Shown here piece after piece: positions 24,366 to 34,874 of a stretch of 64,000 bases of DNA. The stretch lies in the NCBI RefSeq assembly GCF_964246085.1, contig NZ_CAXTPD010000009.1. One strand, written 5' to 3'. The translations under genes and the position numbers were made by a program. Positions within the stretch are counted from its first letter, which is position 1. Every line of letters begins with the position of its first letter. Source of the stretch: Brotaphodocola sp003480315 (GTDB lineage Bacteria > Bacillota > Clostridia > Lachnospirales > Lachnospiraceae). The notes below the pieces were generated by a model. That model was not told the DNA's origin, ran no database searches, and saw nothing but the letters and a program-made list of their open reading frames with translations.

Positions 24366-24386
24366 TCTTTTCTCTTTTCTCGTCTT

Positions 24387-25772
24387 TTAGATTTCATCCC
24401 GCGATTTTCGCCGCGCTGCCATCCGCCTGCGAATCACGATATAACAGATAATGTGAGCCGTGAAGGTAATGATCCAGCTGACCGGATAAGAAAGATAAAG
24501 CGTGGTCACTGTCCGGTGCATTGCAAATACAGAAAAAATCCATACCACACGGAACAGGCAGGCGCCGGTCAGTGATACCAGCATCGGAACAACAGAATAG
24601 CCAAGCCCCCGCAGACCGCCTACCATAGTGTCCATAATTCCGCACAGAAAATAGCTTCCGTTTATGATCCGCATACGCATCATGCCATAGGAAATCACTT
24701 CCGGATCAGAGGAGTAGATCTGCAGCAGCTTCGGTCCGAGCAAAACAGCTCCGCCGCCCATCACAACACCTACCAGAACGACCAGCCCCAGGCAGTCCAG
24801 AAGGATCTTTGTGACGCGGTCCATCTTGCCTGCTCCATAGTTCTGGCTGGTAAAGCTTAAGGTTGTCTGGTAAACTGCGTTCATTGCATTGTATACAAAG
24901 CCCTCCACATTCGCCGAAGCCGTGCTTCCTGCCATGGCAATGGATCCAAAGGAATTGATGGAGGACTGGATCAGCACATTGGATACAGAAAAGATTGCTC
25001 CCTGGAATCCGGCAGGCAGTCCGATCTTCATGATCTGCTTTACCTTAGACTCTGTAATCCTCATCTTTTCCCGGCACAGGCGGTATGCGGAATCTGAACG
25101 TGCCAGACATTGCACGATCAGTACTGCGGAAATGCACTCGGATACCACGGTTGCGGTTGCAACACCGGCCACTCCCATAGAAAAAACAATCACAAAAACA
25201 AGGTTTAGCACCACGTTGACTGCACCCGCAAACAGCAGGAAATACAGTGGTCTTCTGGTATCGCCCACAGCTCGCAGGATTGCTGCCCCAAAATTGTATG
25301 TAAGGGTTGCCGGCATACCGATAAAGTAAATCTTCAGATACAGCGCCGCTAGCGGCAGTACATCATCCGGCGTTCCCATCAGTCCCAGCATCGGACCGGA
25401 AAAGAACACTCCCACAAAAATCAAAAGAAAGCCACCGGCCAGAGCAATCATCATGGCTGTATGCACTGTTTCTTCCAGATCCTTTAATTTTTTTGCACCG
25501 GAATACTGAGCCACCAGTACATTGGCACCGATGGAAAGTCCCACGAACACATTGATCATCAGGTTGATAAGTGCTGTCGTGGAACCAACCGCAGCAAGAG
25601 ATTCCCTGCCGGCGAAATGTCCCACTACAATAATGTCTGCCGCGTTAAATAACAGCTGCAGGATACCGGATAAGATCAGCGGAACCGCAAACGCCACAAT
25701 CTTCGGAAAAAGCGCTCCGCTGCACATATCCATTTCATAGGTTTTCCCTGTTTTCTTTGCTGACTGTTCCAT
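24387..25772 (-). CDS. MATE family efflux transporter
   Basis: A 461-residue membrane protein with twelve predicted helices in two similar halves, typical of Na+ or H+ driven MATE exporters. Family-like segments are FAVPLILSGILQLLFNAADIIVVGHFAG near the start, GMPATLTYNFGAAILRAVGDTRRP near 150, and SFTSQNYGAGK in the second half. The start at 25772 is preferred to a GTG at 25793 because GAGGGGAAGG precedes it. It is the last gene of a four-gene operon whose first gene is another MATE protein. Substrate unknown. Confidence 0.9.
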   Translation of the reverse strand: MEQSAKKTGKTYEMDMCSGALFPKIVAFAVPLILSGILQLLFNAADIIVVGHFAGRESLAAVGSTTALINLMINVFVGLSIGANVLVAQYSGAKKLKDLEETVHTAMMIALAGGFLLIFVGVFFSGPMLGLMGTPDDVLPLAALYLKIYFIGMPATLTYNFGAAILRAVGDTRRPLYFLLFAGAVNVVLNLVFVIVFSMGVAGVATATVVSECISAVLIVQCLARSDSAYRLCREKMRITESKVKQIMKIGLPAGFQGAIFSVSNVLIQSSINSFGSIAMAGSTASANVEGFVYNAMNAVYQTTLSFTSQNYGAGKMDRVTKILLDCLGLVVLVGVVMGGGAVLLGPKLLQIYSSDPEVISYGMMRMRIINGSYFLCGIMDTMVGGLRGLGYSVVPMLVSLTGACLFRVVWIFSVFAMHRTVTTLYLSYPVSWIITFTAHIICYIVIRRRMAARRKSRDEI

Positions 25773-25799
25773 GTTACCCTTCCCCTCAATCACAAATAT

Positions 25800-26051
25800 C
25801 TACAAAAAACGGTAAATCAAAAGTGCAATGGCTACACCGATGATACTGGCCATGGTAATGCGGATAGTCAGCCCAAAGGTAATGACCAGCACGCCAAGAT
25901 TTAATACCAGCGGAGTGTCTAATCCAAAGGACTGTCCGAAATTCAGCCAGGATAGCAGACTGATGCTCTTGGTTGCCTCTCCCAGAAAGCCGCCGAGCAC
26001 AATTCCTGCCAGCAGCAGTAAAAGCAGAATCCAGAAATTCTTATTTCTCAT
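25800..26051 (-). CDS. DUF4321 small membrane protein
   Basis: An 83-residue protein with two membrane segments (WILLLLLLAGIVLGGFLG near residue 7 and LVLNLGVLVITFGLTIRI near 47). Size, the glycine-rich first helix and the following short amphipathic linker match DUF4321 proteins of Clostridia. Function unknown. It lies between a small cysteine-rich protein gene and a MATE exporter with short gaps on both sides. Confidence 0.8.
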   Translation of the reverse strand: MRNKNFWILLLLLLAGIVLGGFLGEATKSISLLSWLNFGQSFGLDTPLVLNLGVLVITFGLTIRITMASIIGVAIALLIYRFL

Positions 26052-26073
26052 TGTTTGTTTCCTCCCCGTTGCC

Positions 26074-26265
26074 TTACATCTGTTTGCGTACGATCATATA
26101 TTCATCACCCAGGCGGTAATAGGGACAGTCATAAAAACGATCCTCCATAAAGCGCGCCATCTCATCCTCATCCAGGTTCACTTCGCACACATAGCACTCG
26201 TAATCCTCATCATACTCGTAATACAGACAGCTTTCACAGCTTCCCTGCTGCTTTTTCTTTTTCAT
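26074..26265 (-). CDS. DUF6472-like small cysteine-rich protein
   Basis: A 63-residue acidic protein with cysteines in CESCLYYEYDEDYECYVCEV and a later DCPYYR, a spacing that could bind zinc or iron. It resembles the short DUF6472-type proteins of Lachnospiraceae. The start at 26265 has AAAGGAATG upstream; a longer frame from 26298 would overlap the preceding MATE gene. It is the second gene of the four-gene operon. No function is known. Confidence 0.75.
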   Translation of the reverse strand: MKKKKQQGSCESCLYYEYDEDYECYVCEVNLDEDEMARFMEDRFYDCPYYRLGDEYMIVRKQM

Positions 26266-26278
26266 GGATACATTCCTT

Positions 26279-27616
26279 TCAGGTAAATGTTTTCTCAAGA
26301 CGATTCGTTACTCTGCGGTTGCACCATAATGACAGTATGCTTCCCACACTCCAGCCAAACGGCCAGGAAAGCCAGACTCCGGTTACGCCCAGGAAAGAGG
26401 CGAACACGAAAGACAGAAGCACCCGTAAGATCAGATCCGAAAAGGTTGCCAGCATGAATTCCTTCATGGCACCGGCACCACGCAGCACACCGTCAGAGAC
26501 CAGCTTCAGAGCGATCACCAGATAGAACGGAGATACGATCCGCAAAAACTGAACTCCGGTCGCCATAGCTACTGCGCTTTCCTCCTGCATAAACAGTGAC
26601 ATCATGACACGGCTGAAACCGAAAAAGGCCACAATAAATGGAACTGCCAGGAGAAGTCCCATCCTGACGCCGCCCCGCATTCCCTGCTTTACACGGTCTA
26701 CTTTTCCGGCGCCGATGTTCTGGGCGGTAAAGCTTGAAATTCCGTTTCCAAGCGTAGTGAAACTGGTAATGGTAAAGGTATTCAGTTTAATCGCCGCTGA
26801 GTAACCGGCAATCACAGAGGAACCAAAGGAGTTGATCAGTCCCTGCACAAAAATATTGCCGATGGAAACAAAGCTCTGCTGCAAAATACTCGGAATCGCA
26901 ATGTGGGCGATCCGCTTTAACATATCTGCGGAAAAGTACTCTGCTTTCTTATCTGTCTTAATCTGTCTCAGGCGCTTAACCATGGTAATGAGTGCCAGCA
27001 CACAGGCGATGCCCTGGGCAATAAAGGTTGCCCACGCCACGCCGGCTACCCCCCAGTGCAGGCCTGCCACAAACCAGTAATCCAGAAAAATGTTGCCCAG
27101 AGAAGAACCAATCAGGAAATACAGCGGCGTTTTCGAATCTCCCAGCGATGTAAAAATACCGGTTGCTACATTATATAAAAACAGAAATGCAAAGCCCCCG
27201 ATATAGATCCGCAGATAGAGATCGCCCAGATTAAAAATATTATCCGGTGTCTGGATCATGCGCATCAGAAAACGGCTTCCCAGAAGTCCGAGTCCCGTCA
27301 GAACAACAGAAAGAACCGAAGCAGAAATCAGCGTCGTGTACACAGAAGTCTTCATCTGCTCATAACGCTTTGCTCCAAAAAACTGAGAGATCACTACGGA
27401 ACAGCCGATATTGCTTCCCACCGCGATCGCCATAAAGATCATGGTGATGGGATAAGAAGCACCAACAGCTGCCAGCGCATCCTCACCTGCAAATCGGCCC
27501 GCGATCACACTGTCCGCAATGTTGTATAGCTGCTGAAAAATCACGCTGATAAACATGGGAATCGTAAATCTCCACAGAAGGCTCTGCGGATTCCCCTCAG
27601 TCAGGTCTTTCATCAT
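26279..27616 (-). CDS. MATE family efflux transporter
   Basis: A 445-residue, twelve-helix MATE exporter, distinct from the one at 24387-25772. Typical segments are PMFISVIFQQLYNIADSVIAGRFAGEDAL near 18, SYPITMIFMAIAVGSNIGCSVVISQFFG near 50 and NGISSFTAQNIGAGKVDRVKQG in the second half. Two adjacent ATG codons (27616, 27613) follow GAGGATAA; either may be used. It leads the four-gene operon. Confidence 0.9.
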   Translation of the reverse strand: MMKDLTEGNPQSLLWRFTIPMFISVIFQQLYNIADSVIAGRFAGEDALAAVGASYPITMIFMAIAVGSNIGCSVVISQFFGAKRYEQMKTSVYTTLISASVLSVVLTGLGLLGSRFLMRMIQTPDNIFNLGDLYLRIYIGGFAFLFLYNVATGIFTSLGDSKTPLYFLIGSSLGNIFLDYWFVAGLHWGVAGVAWATFIAQGIACVLALITMVKRLRQIKTDKKAEYFSADMLKRIAHIAIPSILQQSFVSIGNIFVQGLINSFGSSVIAGYSAAIKLNTFTITSFTTLGNGISSFTAQNIGAGKVDRVKQGMRGGVRMGLLLAVPFIVAFFGFSRVMMSLFMQEESAVAMATGVQFLRIVSPFYLVIALKLVSDGVLRGAGAMKEFMLATFSDLILRVLLSFVFASFLGVTGVWLSWPFGWSVGSILSLWCNRRVTNRLEKTFT

Positions 27617-27750
27617 AATATATTATCCTCACATTCCTTAAAATCTGAAGCGGCGCTGCCTGAAAAACGACGTTTGCGAGCACCGCGCCTTTAGAATGCT
27701 ACCACTTTTTGGAGAATTATGCAATCCGGTTTTTCTGTTTTCACGCCGGA

Positions 27751-30700
27751 TCAGCATTGGATAGCCTTCTGCATGGTCATGGAATAGATCCATTTTTCCC
27801 GGACATTTTTTCGAGTCAGCTGGGTCAGCGCCCTGGCATAATAGTCCAGCTGTTTCTGATAATGATCCAAAAGGATTCGGCTGCTCCGGATCCGGTCTGT
27901 CTTGTAATCCACCAGGATCAGCTCTCCATCTTCCTCAAAATACGCATCAATGATACCCTGTATCACCACCAGCTCGTCGCTGTCCACCGGCCCGATCTCC
28001 CGCGCCGGGATACCCATGACAAATTGCTGTTCTTTATGAAGTTTTCCTGCTGCCTGGGCCTTAGCCATGCGTCGTCCTGTCTCTGAGCAGAGGAAGGTCC
28101 AGAGCACAGTGCTGTCTACCATCTGCAGACTCTCTGGCGTATACTGCTTTTTTTCCACAAACCACGTCAGCCAGGCATCCACATCTTCCAGACTCCGGAT
28201 CCTGTCAAAGGGAAGAAGTTCCAGCGCACGGTGATACGCACTGCCGCGGGCAGCTCCGGTCCCGGAATCCACAGATGCGTCCGATGCCTTTTTCACAGGC
28301 TCAAACGGTACCTCCGACTCATCATCAGCGGGCTGGCCCATTTTTTTCACTTCTGATACCGACATCTTACTGTGCAAGGATACATCTGCCATGTAGGGAT
28401 AGACAAATTCCAGGTGTTCTTTCAGCTGCATTCCAAAATCTCTGTCGTACTCCTGTTTCGTATCAAGCTCCAGAAGCACATCCTTTGCATTCCTTTTCAG
28501 TACCTGACGCTGCAGCTCACTGCCAATAAATTCCATGACCGGAATTTCCCTCACCAGAATTCCCAGTCCGTTTCCGGTTTGGCCGGTACACATAAGGATC
28601 CAGTCCAGAAAGGAGGCCGCACCGGAAAGAATGGTATAGGGAATCTGTCCGTCCGCAAGCGGAATCTGGCTGTACTTTTCCAGAGTCTTCCCGAGGCTTC
28701 GGTCTGTTCCGGTCATGATCAGCTTTTCCTTTGCCCTTGTCATGGCAACATAAAGCACACGTAATTCCTCTCCGAGGCTGTCCAGCTCCATCTTCCGTCG
28801 CAGTACGTTTTTCTTGATCGTAGAAGTTTTCACCCGATGCTCTGCATCCAGATAATCGGCGGCAATGCCAAGTTCCGGATCGATCAGGACTTTTCCGTAT
28901 ACATCCTGCCTGTTGAACTTCTTTCCCATTCCTGCCAGAAAAACAACAGGGAATTCCAGTCCTTTGCTCTTATGGATACTCATGATCCGCACGGTGTTAT
29001 CTTCCTCTCCCACTGTGGACGCTTCGCCGAAATCGGAGTTATATTTCTTCAGATTTTCGATATAGCGGATAAAATGGAACAGCCCCTTGTAGCTGGTTTT
29101 CTCATATTCCGACGCTTTCTCCACCAGCATATCCAGGTTCGCCCGTCTGGTCTCTCCTGCAGGCATCACCGAGACATAATCATAATAGCCTGTTTCCTCG
29201 TACAGCCGGTAAATCAGCTCATGAATCGGCAGATAGGAAGCAAGCAGACGAAACTGCTCCAGCTTTTCAAAAAAGCCATTCAGGCGTTCCCAGCGCACAG
29301 CAGCTGCGTAGATACCGCGGTCCTGCCCCTTATCCGCGCAGCTTCGGTAATCTGCCATCATCGTTGCCAGTTCCCGGTCACTCATGCCAACCACCGGTGA
29401 TTTTAAGACCGCTGCCAGAGGAATATCCTGCATGGGATTGTCGATCACTGCCAGCATACTTAACACGGTCTCCACTTCCAGCGTATTGAAATAGCCCATA
29501 CGGGACTCCGCATACGCCGGTATTCCTTCATTTAAAAGAATCTGCAAAAGCGTCTCCGTCCAGCCCGCAGTACTGCGCAGGAGAATCACCATATCGCGAA
29601 ACTGGGCCGTTCGATAGCCTCCGCCCTCCCCTGCTTTTTTATCCCATACCAGAAAGCCATGCTCCGGATCTGTCATCTCCCTGATCTTTGCAGCGATCAA
29701 TTTCGCCTCCAGTTCCTTTGCGGTGTAATCTGCCGTTTCCTCATCCAGTCCTGCCAGAGCCTCATCTCCGGTGTCGACCATAAGAAGCTCTGACAGGCCG
29801 CCCACTCGTTCCGGCTCTGCTGCCTCTGCAAAGACCGCGCCGGGATGCAGGGCCGCATCCTCCGTATAGCGGATATTTCCGAGATTTTCCGTCATGATCC
29901 GGTAGAAGATATCATTGATCCCGGTCAGCACCGTATCCCGGCTTCGGAAGTTCTGATGAAGCTCGATTTTGAGATCCGGGCCGTTTTCCTCCGGCTCAGA
30001 CGGATAAGCATGGTATTTTTCCAGAAACAGTTCCGGTCTTGCCAGGCGGAAGCGGTAAATGCTCTGTTTTACATCCCCCACCATAAACACATTGTGCTGG
30101 CCGAAACGTTCACGGGAAACTGCCTTCAGCAGCTCCTCCTGTACCAGGTTGCTGTCCTGATACTCATCCACCAGCACTTCCCGGTACTGCATGCTCAGTT
30201 CATCAGCCGCGTCCGTATAGACGTGTGTTCCATCCTCCCGGACCCGGATCAGCACCTTCAATGCCTCATGCTCCAGATCGTTAAAGTCTACAAGATTTTT
30301 ATCCCGCTTCTTTGCCTGAAACCTCTCTGCAAACTGTTCTGCCAGATCTAACAGCACTCCCGTTGCTTCCCTGGTTCCCTCCAGATCGGCAAACATGTTT
30401 TCCAGCGTGTCAAACGCATACAGCTCTTTCATTTTTTTGATGGCAGTCTTCACCCGGTCGCGGCATCCGGTCACATAGGCCTTTTTCTCCGGATCAACTT
30501 CCCTGCTCCGCACTGCAGCCAACCGCCCAAATCCGGCTTCGGTAAGAAGTCCGTGAAAAGCAGGGAAATCTTCCGCCTCCGAAAGTTTCTTTAACAGAAA
30601 CACATCTTCCAGGAATGCCGGCTCGTAGGCACAGAGAAATTCATCATCTCGGCAGATATCACTGGCATCCTCCATCTGGATTCTCAGTTCTGCCGCCTGG

Positions 30701-31359
30701 CGTTTTAAATCCTGAAGCAGAAACTCCATCCACGGGCCGGACTGCTCATCCGCCAGTTCCTTCCGACAGTCTGCGATCCACTGCTCTGGATAGGGATTGC
30801 TCTGGGAAAAATGGTAAACCTGCATGATGTAATCTTCAATTCCGGCATCCGTCTTTCCCTGGGCAAAGGTCTCAACGAACTGTTCAAAACGGCTGTCGCC
30901 GGAAGCGTAAGCATCCTCCAGAAGCTCAGCCATAACATCGGCCCGCATAAGAAGCAGCTCACCCTCATCACCGATGCGGAATGCCGGATCCAGGTCCAGC
31001 AAATGAAAGTGCTCCCGGATCACATTCAGGCAAAAACTGTCGATCGTGGTGATCTGGGCATGATGGACCAGTGTGGCCTGCATCTGAAGATGGCCATTCT
31101 TCGGATCCTCCCTTAATCTCTGTTCTATGGCCGTCGCGATCCGCTCCCGCATCTCTGCTGCCGCCGCATTGGTGAACGTCATGACCAGAAGTTCATCGAT
31201 TCCGGCCGGATTTTCTCCCTCTGTCACCATGCGGATAATGCGCTCTACCAAGACCGCTGTTTTTCCGCTTCCTGCCGCCGCGCTGACAAGCAGATTTTTC
31301 CCGCGGCTTACGATGACCCGGCTCTGCTCCCTGGTCCAGTTTACTGCTGCTCTCTGCAT
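27751..31359 (-). CDS. addA: ATP-dependent helicase/nuclease subunit A (AddA)
   Basis: A 1202-residue UvrD-like helicase with a C-terminal RecB-type nuclease domain, the partner of AddB in processing double-strand breaks for RecA. Walker A SAAAGSGKTAVLV is at about 26-38, motif II VDEYQDSN near 400, motif VI LRVLYVAMTRAKEKL near 865, and the nuclease residues ELILVDYKTDRI near 1155. The start at 31359 follows GGAGGAAAT and overlaps addB by 19 bases; an upstream in-frame codon at 31398 is less likely. Length is normal for the family. Confidence 0.96.
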   Translation of the reverse strand: MQRAAVNWTREQSRVIVSRGKNLLVSAAAGSGKTAVLVERIIRMVTEGENPAGIDELLVMTFTNAAAAEMRERIATAIEQRLREDPKNGHLQMQATLVHHAQITTIDSFCLNVIREHFHLLDLDPAFRIGDEGELLLMRADVMAELLEDAYASGDSRFEQFVETFAQGKTDAGIEDYIMQVYHFSQSNPYPEQWIADCRKELADEQSGPWMEFLLQDLKRQAAELRIQMEDASDICRDDEFLCAYEPAFLEDVFLLKKLSEAEDFPAFHGLLTEAGFGRLAAVRSREVDPEKKAYVTGCRDRVKTAIKKMKELYAFDTLENMFADLEGTREATGVLLDLAEQFAERFQAKKRDKNLVDFNDLEHEALKVLIRVREDGTHVYTDAADELSMQYREVLVDEYQDSNLVQEELLKAVSRERFGQHNVFMVGDVKQSIYRFRLARPELFLEKYHAYPSEPEENGPDLKIELHQNFRSRDTVLTGINDIFYRIMTENLGNIRYTEDAALHPGAVFAEAAEPERVGGLSELLMVDTGDEALAGLDEETADYTAKELEAKLIAAKIREMTDPEHGFLVWDKKAGEGGGYRTAQFRDMVILLRSTAGWTETLLQILLNEGIPAYAESRMGYFNTLEVETVLSMLAVIDNPMQDIPLAAVLKSPVVGMSDRELATMMADYRSCADKGQDRGIYAAAVRWERLNGFFEKLEQFRLLASYLPIHELIYRLYEETGYYDYVSVMPAGETRRANLDMLVEKASEYEKTSYKGLFHFIRYIENLKKYNSDFGEASTVGEEDNTVRIMSIHKSKGLEFPVVFLAGMGKKFNRQDVYGKVLIDPELGIAADYLDAEHRVKTSTIKKNVLRRKMELDSLGEELRVLYVAMTRAKEKLIMTGTDRSLGKTLEKYSQIPLADGQIPYTILSGAASFLDWILMCTGQTGNGLGILVREIPVMEFIGSELQRQVLKRNAKDVLLELDTKQEYDRDFGMQLKEHLEFVYPYMADVSLHSKMSVSEVKKMGQPADDESEVPFEPVKKASDASVDSGTGAARGSAYHRALELLPFDRIRSLEDVDAWLTWFVEKKQYTPESLQMVDSTVLWTFLCSETGRRMAKAQAAGKLHKEQQFVMGIPAREIGPVDSDELVVIQGIIDAYFEEDGELILVDYKTDRIRSSRILLDHYQKQLDYYARALTQLTRKNVREKWIYSMTMQKAIQC

Positions 31360-34300
31360 ATTTCCTCCCAGATTTCCTCTGTTTTCCGGTTCTTCCACCG
31401 GTTGAATTCATAGCCGGATGTTTTCCGGTCAAACCCGCAAACTGCGTGATATGGACAATAATCGCAGGCGGTGCGGTGGCCGTTCTTGTATGGTGCCACA
31501 CCAATCTCACCATCCAGTATTTCCTGTCCTGCTTCCTTTAATTTCCGGTGCACAAACTGGCTTAACCGCGCAAAACGTTCCCGGTTTGCCACTGAAGAAC
31601 GTCCTGCCTGCACTTCACCGTCTTTTAAGACTACAGGGATCACATCAGATTCCTTCTCAATCGTCCGGTCCAGATGACGGACCACTTCCAGCTCGCTGTT
31701 TACCAGGCCGTTCATGCGAAGCTTCTTTAAAATCTCCGCATCAATCTTCTCCGGATCAGGCTGGCCCTTTTTCTCTGCCAGCGGGTCCGCAATGTTGTAA
31801 TACAGAATGCCTGCCGGAACGACTTCTTTATCCGGATAATGATGCTGTGCCATCTCTGTCACTGCATCCATGTAGACCACCAGCTGGAGCTGCAGGCCAT
31901 AGTAAAGTGCCAGCAGATCAAATGAAGTGCTTCCGGATTTATAATCAATGATCTTGACATAGACCTTTCCGCCATCCTCACAGACATCCATGCGGTCAAT
32001 CCTTCCGCGCAGATGCAGAGCCTCACTCTCTGAAAGAGCAATCTTCATGGCACTTAAGTTATCTGCCGCAGAGAAGGACACCTCAAATCCGGCAGGAATA
32101 AAATCACCTTTTTTGATCTGCTGCTGCAGCGCCCACACCGTCCGTTTTGTGATCTGCTCCACCCGCTGGGCCAGATAGCGGTTTCTTGCCGAGCTTCCAA
32201 GAATGGTATTTCCATAATTTTCTGTCACGGCAGCCACACATTCCTCCACCAGCATATCTCTGGTTTCATTCGTCATGGTATGCCAGTCATACTGTTTTTC
32301 CTTCACCCTGCGAAAACAAAGGTCAATGGATTCATGAAACAGCGTTCCAATATCGGAAGAAGCCAGTTCAAATCGTTTCCGTTCCAACAGCTCCAGGCCA
32401 TATCTGAGAAAATGGCTGTAAGCACAGGCAGCATACTGCTCCAACCTGGTCACGCTGCCGCTTAGGATTTCTCCGTACAGAGCCTTTGCTACCGCATGGG
32501 AAATGCCCTGCTGCTCGTAAACGAAAAAAGCTGCATCCATGAAACGGCGCAGAGTCTCCTGATTATCTTTTGAGGACGCAAACCAGCGGTATAATTCCAG
32601 AAACTGCGCATTTTCCTCATCCTGCTCCAGTTGTCCGTCCCGGTATTGCCCCAGCTTCGCAGACAGTCTCTGCTTCGCCTCTGCCACAGAGTAAATCTCA
32701 GGATCCGCCTGCGTCTCCTGATCCGTCAAAGCCGCATTGGGGAACATAGTCCGCAGTTCCCCGATAAGAAAGGATGGACGACGGCTCTTTCCGTCTGCGC
32801 CGGTACGGCACCAGGACAAAATGAGCTGCTTCGATGGCTTGGTCATCATCAGATACAGATAAAACCGCTGCTGGAAGCTTTCTTCCCTCGCGGTGGGGGC
32901 CAGTTCCAGGTGATGCTCTCCCAGGAAATCCCTGTCACGGTCTGAAAGCAGGCTTCCCCGCTCTTTTCTTGCCGGTACGATTCCATCGTTGACGCCGGCA
33001 AAAAAGAGCACCCGGATATGAGCCAGACGTGTTCTGGTAATGTCCCCCACCACAACCCGGTCTGCCACTGCCGGAATAACACCTACCTTCAGCTCCGCAA
33101 AGCCGGCATCCAGAATTTCCAGATACTCTTTCCGGCTCACGCGCTCCTCTCCCAGAAGATCCGACAGGCGCTTTAACAGTTCCGTTACAAGACCGTACAC
33201 CTGGCCATACTCCTTTGCCAGTCGGTGTTCCCCGATTTTTATAAAATACTCCTGATAGCTTTCCAGCTGTTCCTCTGCCCTGCAGTCTGCAAGCAGCGTA
33301 AGCACCGCTTCTGTCATGCCTGCTATCGTCAGATCCGCCTGACGGAAACGCTCCTGCATGGCAAAAAGAGGCGCCAGCACCCGGTCCTTAAAGGCATTCA
33401 CCTCTGTCACATTTAAGTCCCCGGCACCCCGGTAGGTCCGCTCCCAGGTTTCCCGGAATCGCTTTCCTCCGCGGATTCCCATGGCCAGGATATAGTTTTC
33501 CAGCCGGTCTACCATCGTACGCTCCTGACTCACCAGACCGGTACGCAGATAGCGCATGACACTCTCGTAAGAGAAGTCCTGGCGTACTGCCTCAAGAGAG
33601 GCCCGGATCAGCTCCACGAGACAATTATCAAGTACATTTTTCTTGTCATCCATAAAATGCGGGATCTGATTCTGGGTAAACTGATGCGTGATTTCTTTTC
33701 CGTATCCTGGAAGATCCCCTGTGATGACCGCGATCTCCCGATAGCGGGCTTTTCCCTCCTGTACCAGCCGCTGGATTTCATGAACGATATGACTGACCTC
33801 TCCCGATGGATTGGAGGCCTGGAAAAAGACGATACTGTCTGTAGCTTCACCGGTATACGCAGTTTCTGTCCCATAACGGAACAGATTCTGCTCCAGCCAG
33901 GCAAGCTCCGGACGCCGGGCAAACCGGCGGTTTTTCTGTTCGCCAAGCATAATATCCGGCAGTTTTTTCACCTGATTCTTTTCCGCAATCTCCGACAGGC
34001 GGACTGCCATCTGACGGCTCATGTAAAACAGGTTCTGAATCCCCATTTTCCCGTAAATACCTGCCGCTTCGTCGGCCGTCACCGTTACATAAACCTGCTT
34101 CGCGTAAACCAGAAACAGCTCCGTCAGCCGGTACTGGACCGGTGTAAACCCCGTGTAGCCATCCAGGGCAATGACGCTGTTTCGGATCAGCCCTGACTTT
34201 GGGATCAGCCTGCAAAGCACATCCAGTACCTGCTCTGTCGTAATGTAATGCCCTTCAATATACTCCTGAAAGCTCTGCTCTACCAGGGCCAGATCTTCGA

Positions 34301-34763
34301 GCTTCTGCCTTAACAGCGGAGACCTGGCTGAAGGCGCCATCTCCCGCAGTGCCTCCGGTGTGATGCCATATTGATAAAACTCGGAAAGCATGGATTTTAA
34401 CTGTCCTACAAAGCCTGGTTTGCTCAACTGTCCGCCAAATAAGACCAGCTGCCGTTTCTGGGCCGCAGCCACCTTGCGCAGCACCATGGACTTTCCCATG
34501 TCATCCAGCACAGAAAGCTGTTCCACCGCCAGCTCCTCAAAAATCCGGTAGGCCAGGCGGGCAAAGCTCACGATATCAATATTCATGGTACCGTGGTTCG
34601 GATGCCGGGTCACTATATCCTTCTGGGTCTGCATGGTAAACTGCTCCGGCACGATCAGAAAATACTGCTCTTGTGGATGTTCCATGGAAAGGCGGATCAC
34701 TTCGTCGTACAGATATGTAGTTTTTCCGGAACCGGAACCGCCCAAAATCAGCTGCAATGCCAT
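31341..34763 (-). CDS. addB: ATP-dependent nuclease subunit B (AddB)
   Basis: A 1140-residue protein with N-terminal Walker A LGGSGSGKTTYLYDE at about 8-21 and a C-terminal nuclease domain containing an iron-sulfur cluster. The cluster cysteines are one in LEQYAACAYSHFLRYG near 785 and three in ACDYCPYHAVCGFD near 1110, the AddB pattern. It works with AddA in end resection and destruction of foreign linear DNA. A promoter at 34814-34842 drives the addB-addA operon. Confidence 0.96.
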   Translation of the reverse strand: MALQLILGGSGSGKTTYLYDEVIRLSMEHPQEQYFLIVPEQFTMQTQKDIVTRHPNHGTMNIDIVSFARLAYRIFEELAVEQLSVLDDMGKSMVLRKVAAAQKRQLVLFGGQLSKPGFVGQLKSMLSEFYQYGITPEALREMAPSARSPLLRQKLEDLALVEQSFQEYIEGHYITTEQVLDVLCRLIPKSGLIRNSVIALDGYTGFTPVQYRLTELFLVYAKQVYVTVTADEAAGIYGKMGIQNLFYMSRQMAVRLSEIAEKNQVKKLPDIMLGEQKNRRFARRPELAWLEQNLFRYGTETAYTGEATDSIVFFQASNPSGEVSHIVHEIQRLVQEGKARYREIAVITGDLPGYGKEITHQFTQNQIPHFMDDKKNVLDNCLVELIRASLEAVRQDFSYESVMRYLRTGLVSQERTMVDRLENYILAMGIRGGKRFRETWERTYRGAGDLNVTEVNAFKDRVLAPLFAMQERFRQADLTIAGMTEAVLTLLADCRAEEQLESYQEYFIKIGEHRLAKEYGQVYGLVTELLKRLSDLLGEERVSRKEYLEILDAGFAELKVGVIPAVADRVVVGDITRTRLAHIRVLFFAGVNDGIVPARKERGSLLSDRDRDFLGEHHLELAPTAREESFQQRFYLYLMMTKPSKQLILSWCRTGADGKSRRPSFLIGELRTMFPNAALTDQETQADPEIYSVAEAKQRLSAKLGQYRDGQLEQDEENAQFLELYRWFASSKDNQETLRRFMDAAFFVYEQQGISHAVAKALYGEILSGSVTRLEQYAACAYSHFLRYGLELLERKRFELASSDIGTLFHESIDLCFRRVKEKQYDWHTMTNETRDMLVEECVAAVTENYGNTILGSSARNRYLAQRVEQITKRTVWALQQQIKKGDFIPAGFEVSFSAADNLSAMKIALSESEALHLRGRIDRMDVCEDGGKVYVKIIDYKSGSTSFDLLALYYGLQLQLVVYMDAVTEMAQHHYPDKEVVPAGILYYNIADPLAEKKGQPDPEKIDAEILKKLRMNGLVNSELEVVRHLDRTIEKESDVIPVVLKDGEVQAGRSSVANRERFARLSQFVHRKLKEAGQEILDGEIGVAPYKNGHRTACDYCPYHAVCGFDRKTSGYEFNRWKNRKTEEIWEEICREQQ

Positions 34764-34813
34764 ATGCTCTTTCCCTTCCTGTATCTAAATTCTGTTCTGA
34801 ATACGTATCTTTC

Positions 34814-34842
34814 AGTATAGCATAAAAGAGAATCCCTGAGAA
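34814..34842 (-). promoter_or_regulatory. Promoter of addBA
   Basis: Minus strand: TTCTCA (34837-34842), a 17-base spacer and TATACT (34814-34819) with an extended TGC just before it. Confidence 0.6.
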
Positions 34843-34874
34843 TAGATTATAACAAACATTCCCGGAGGTCTCCC

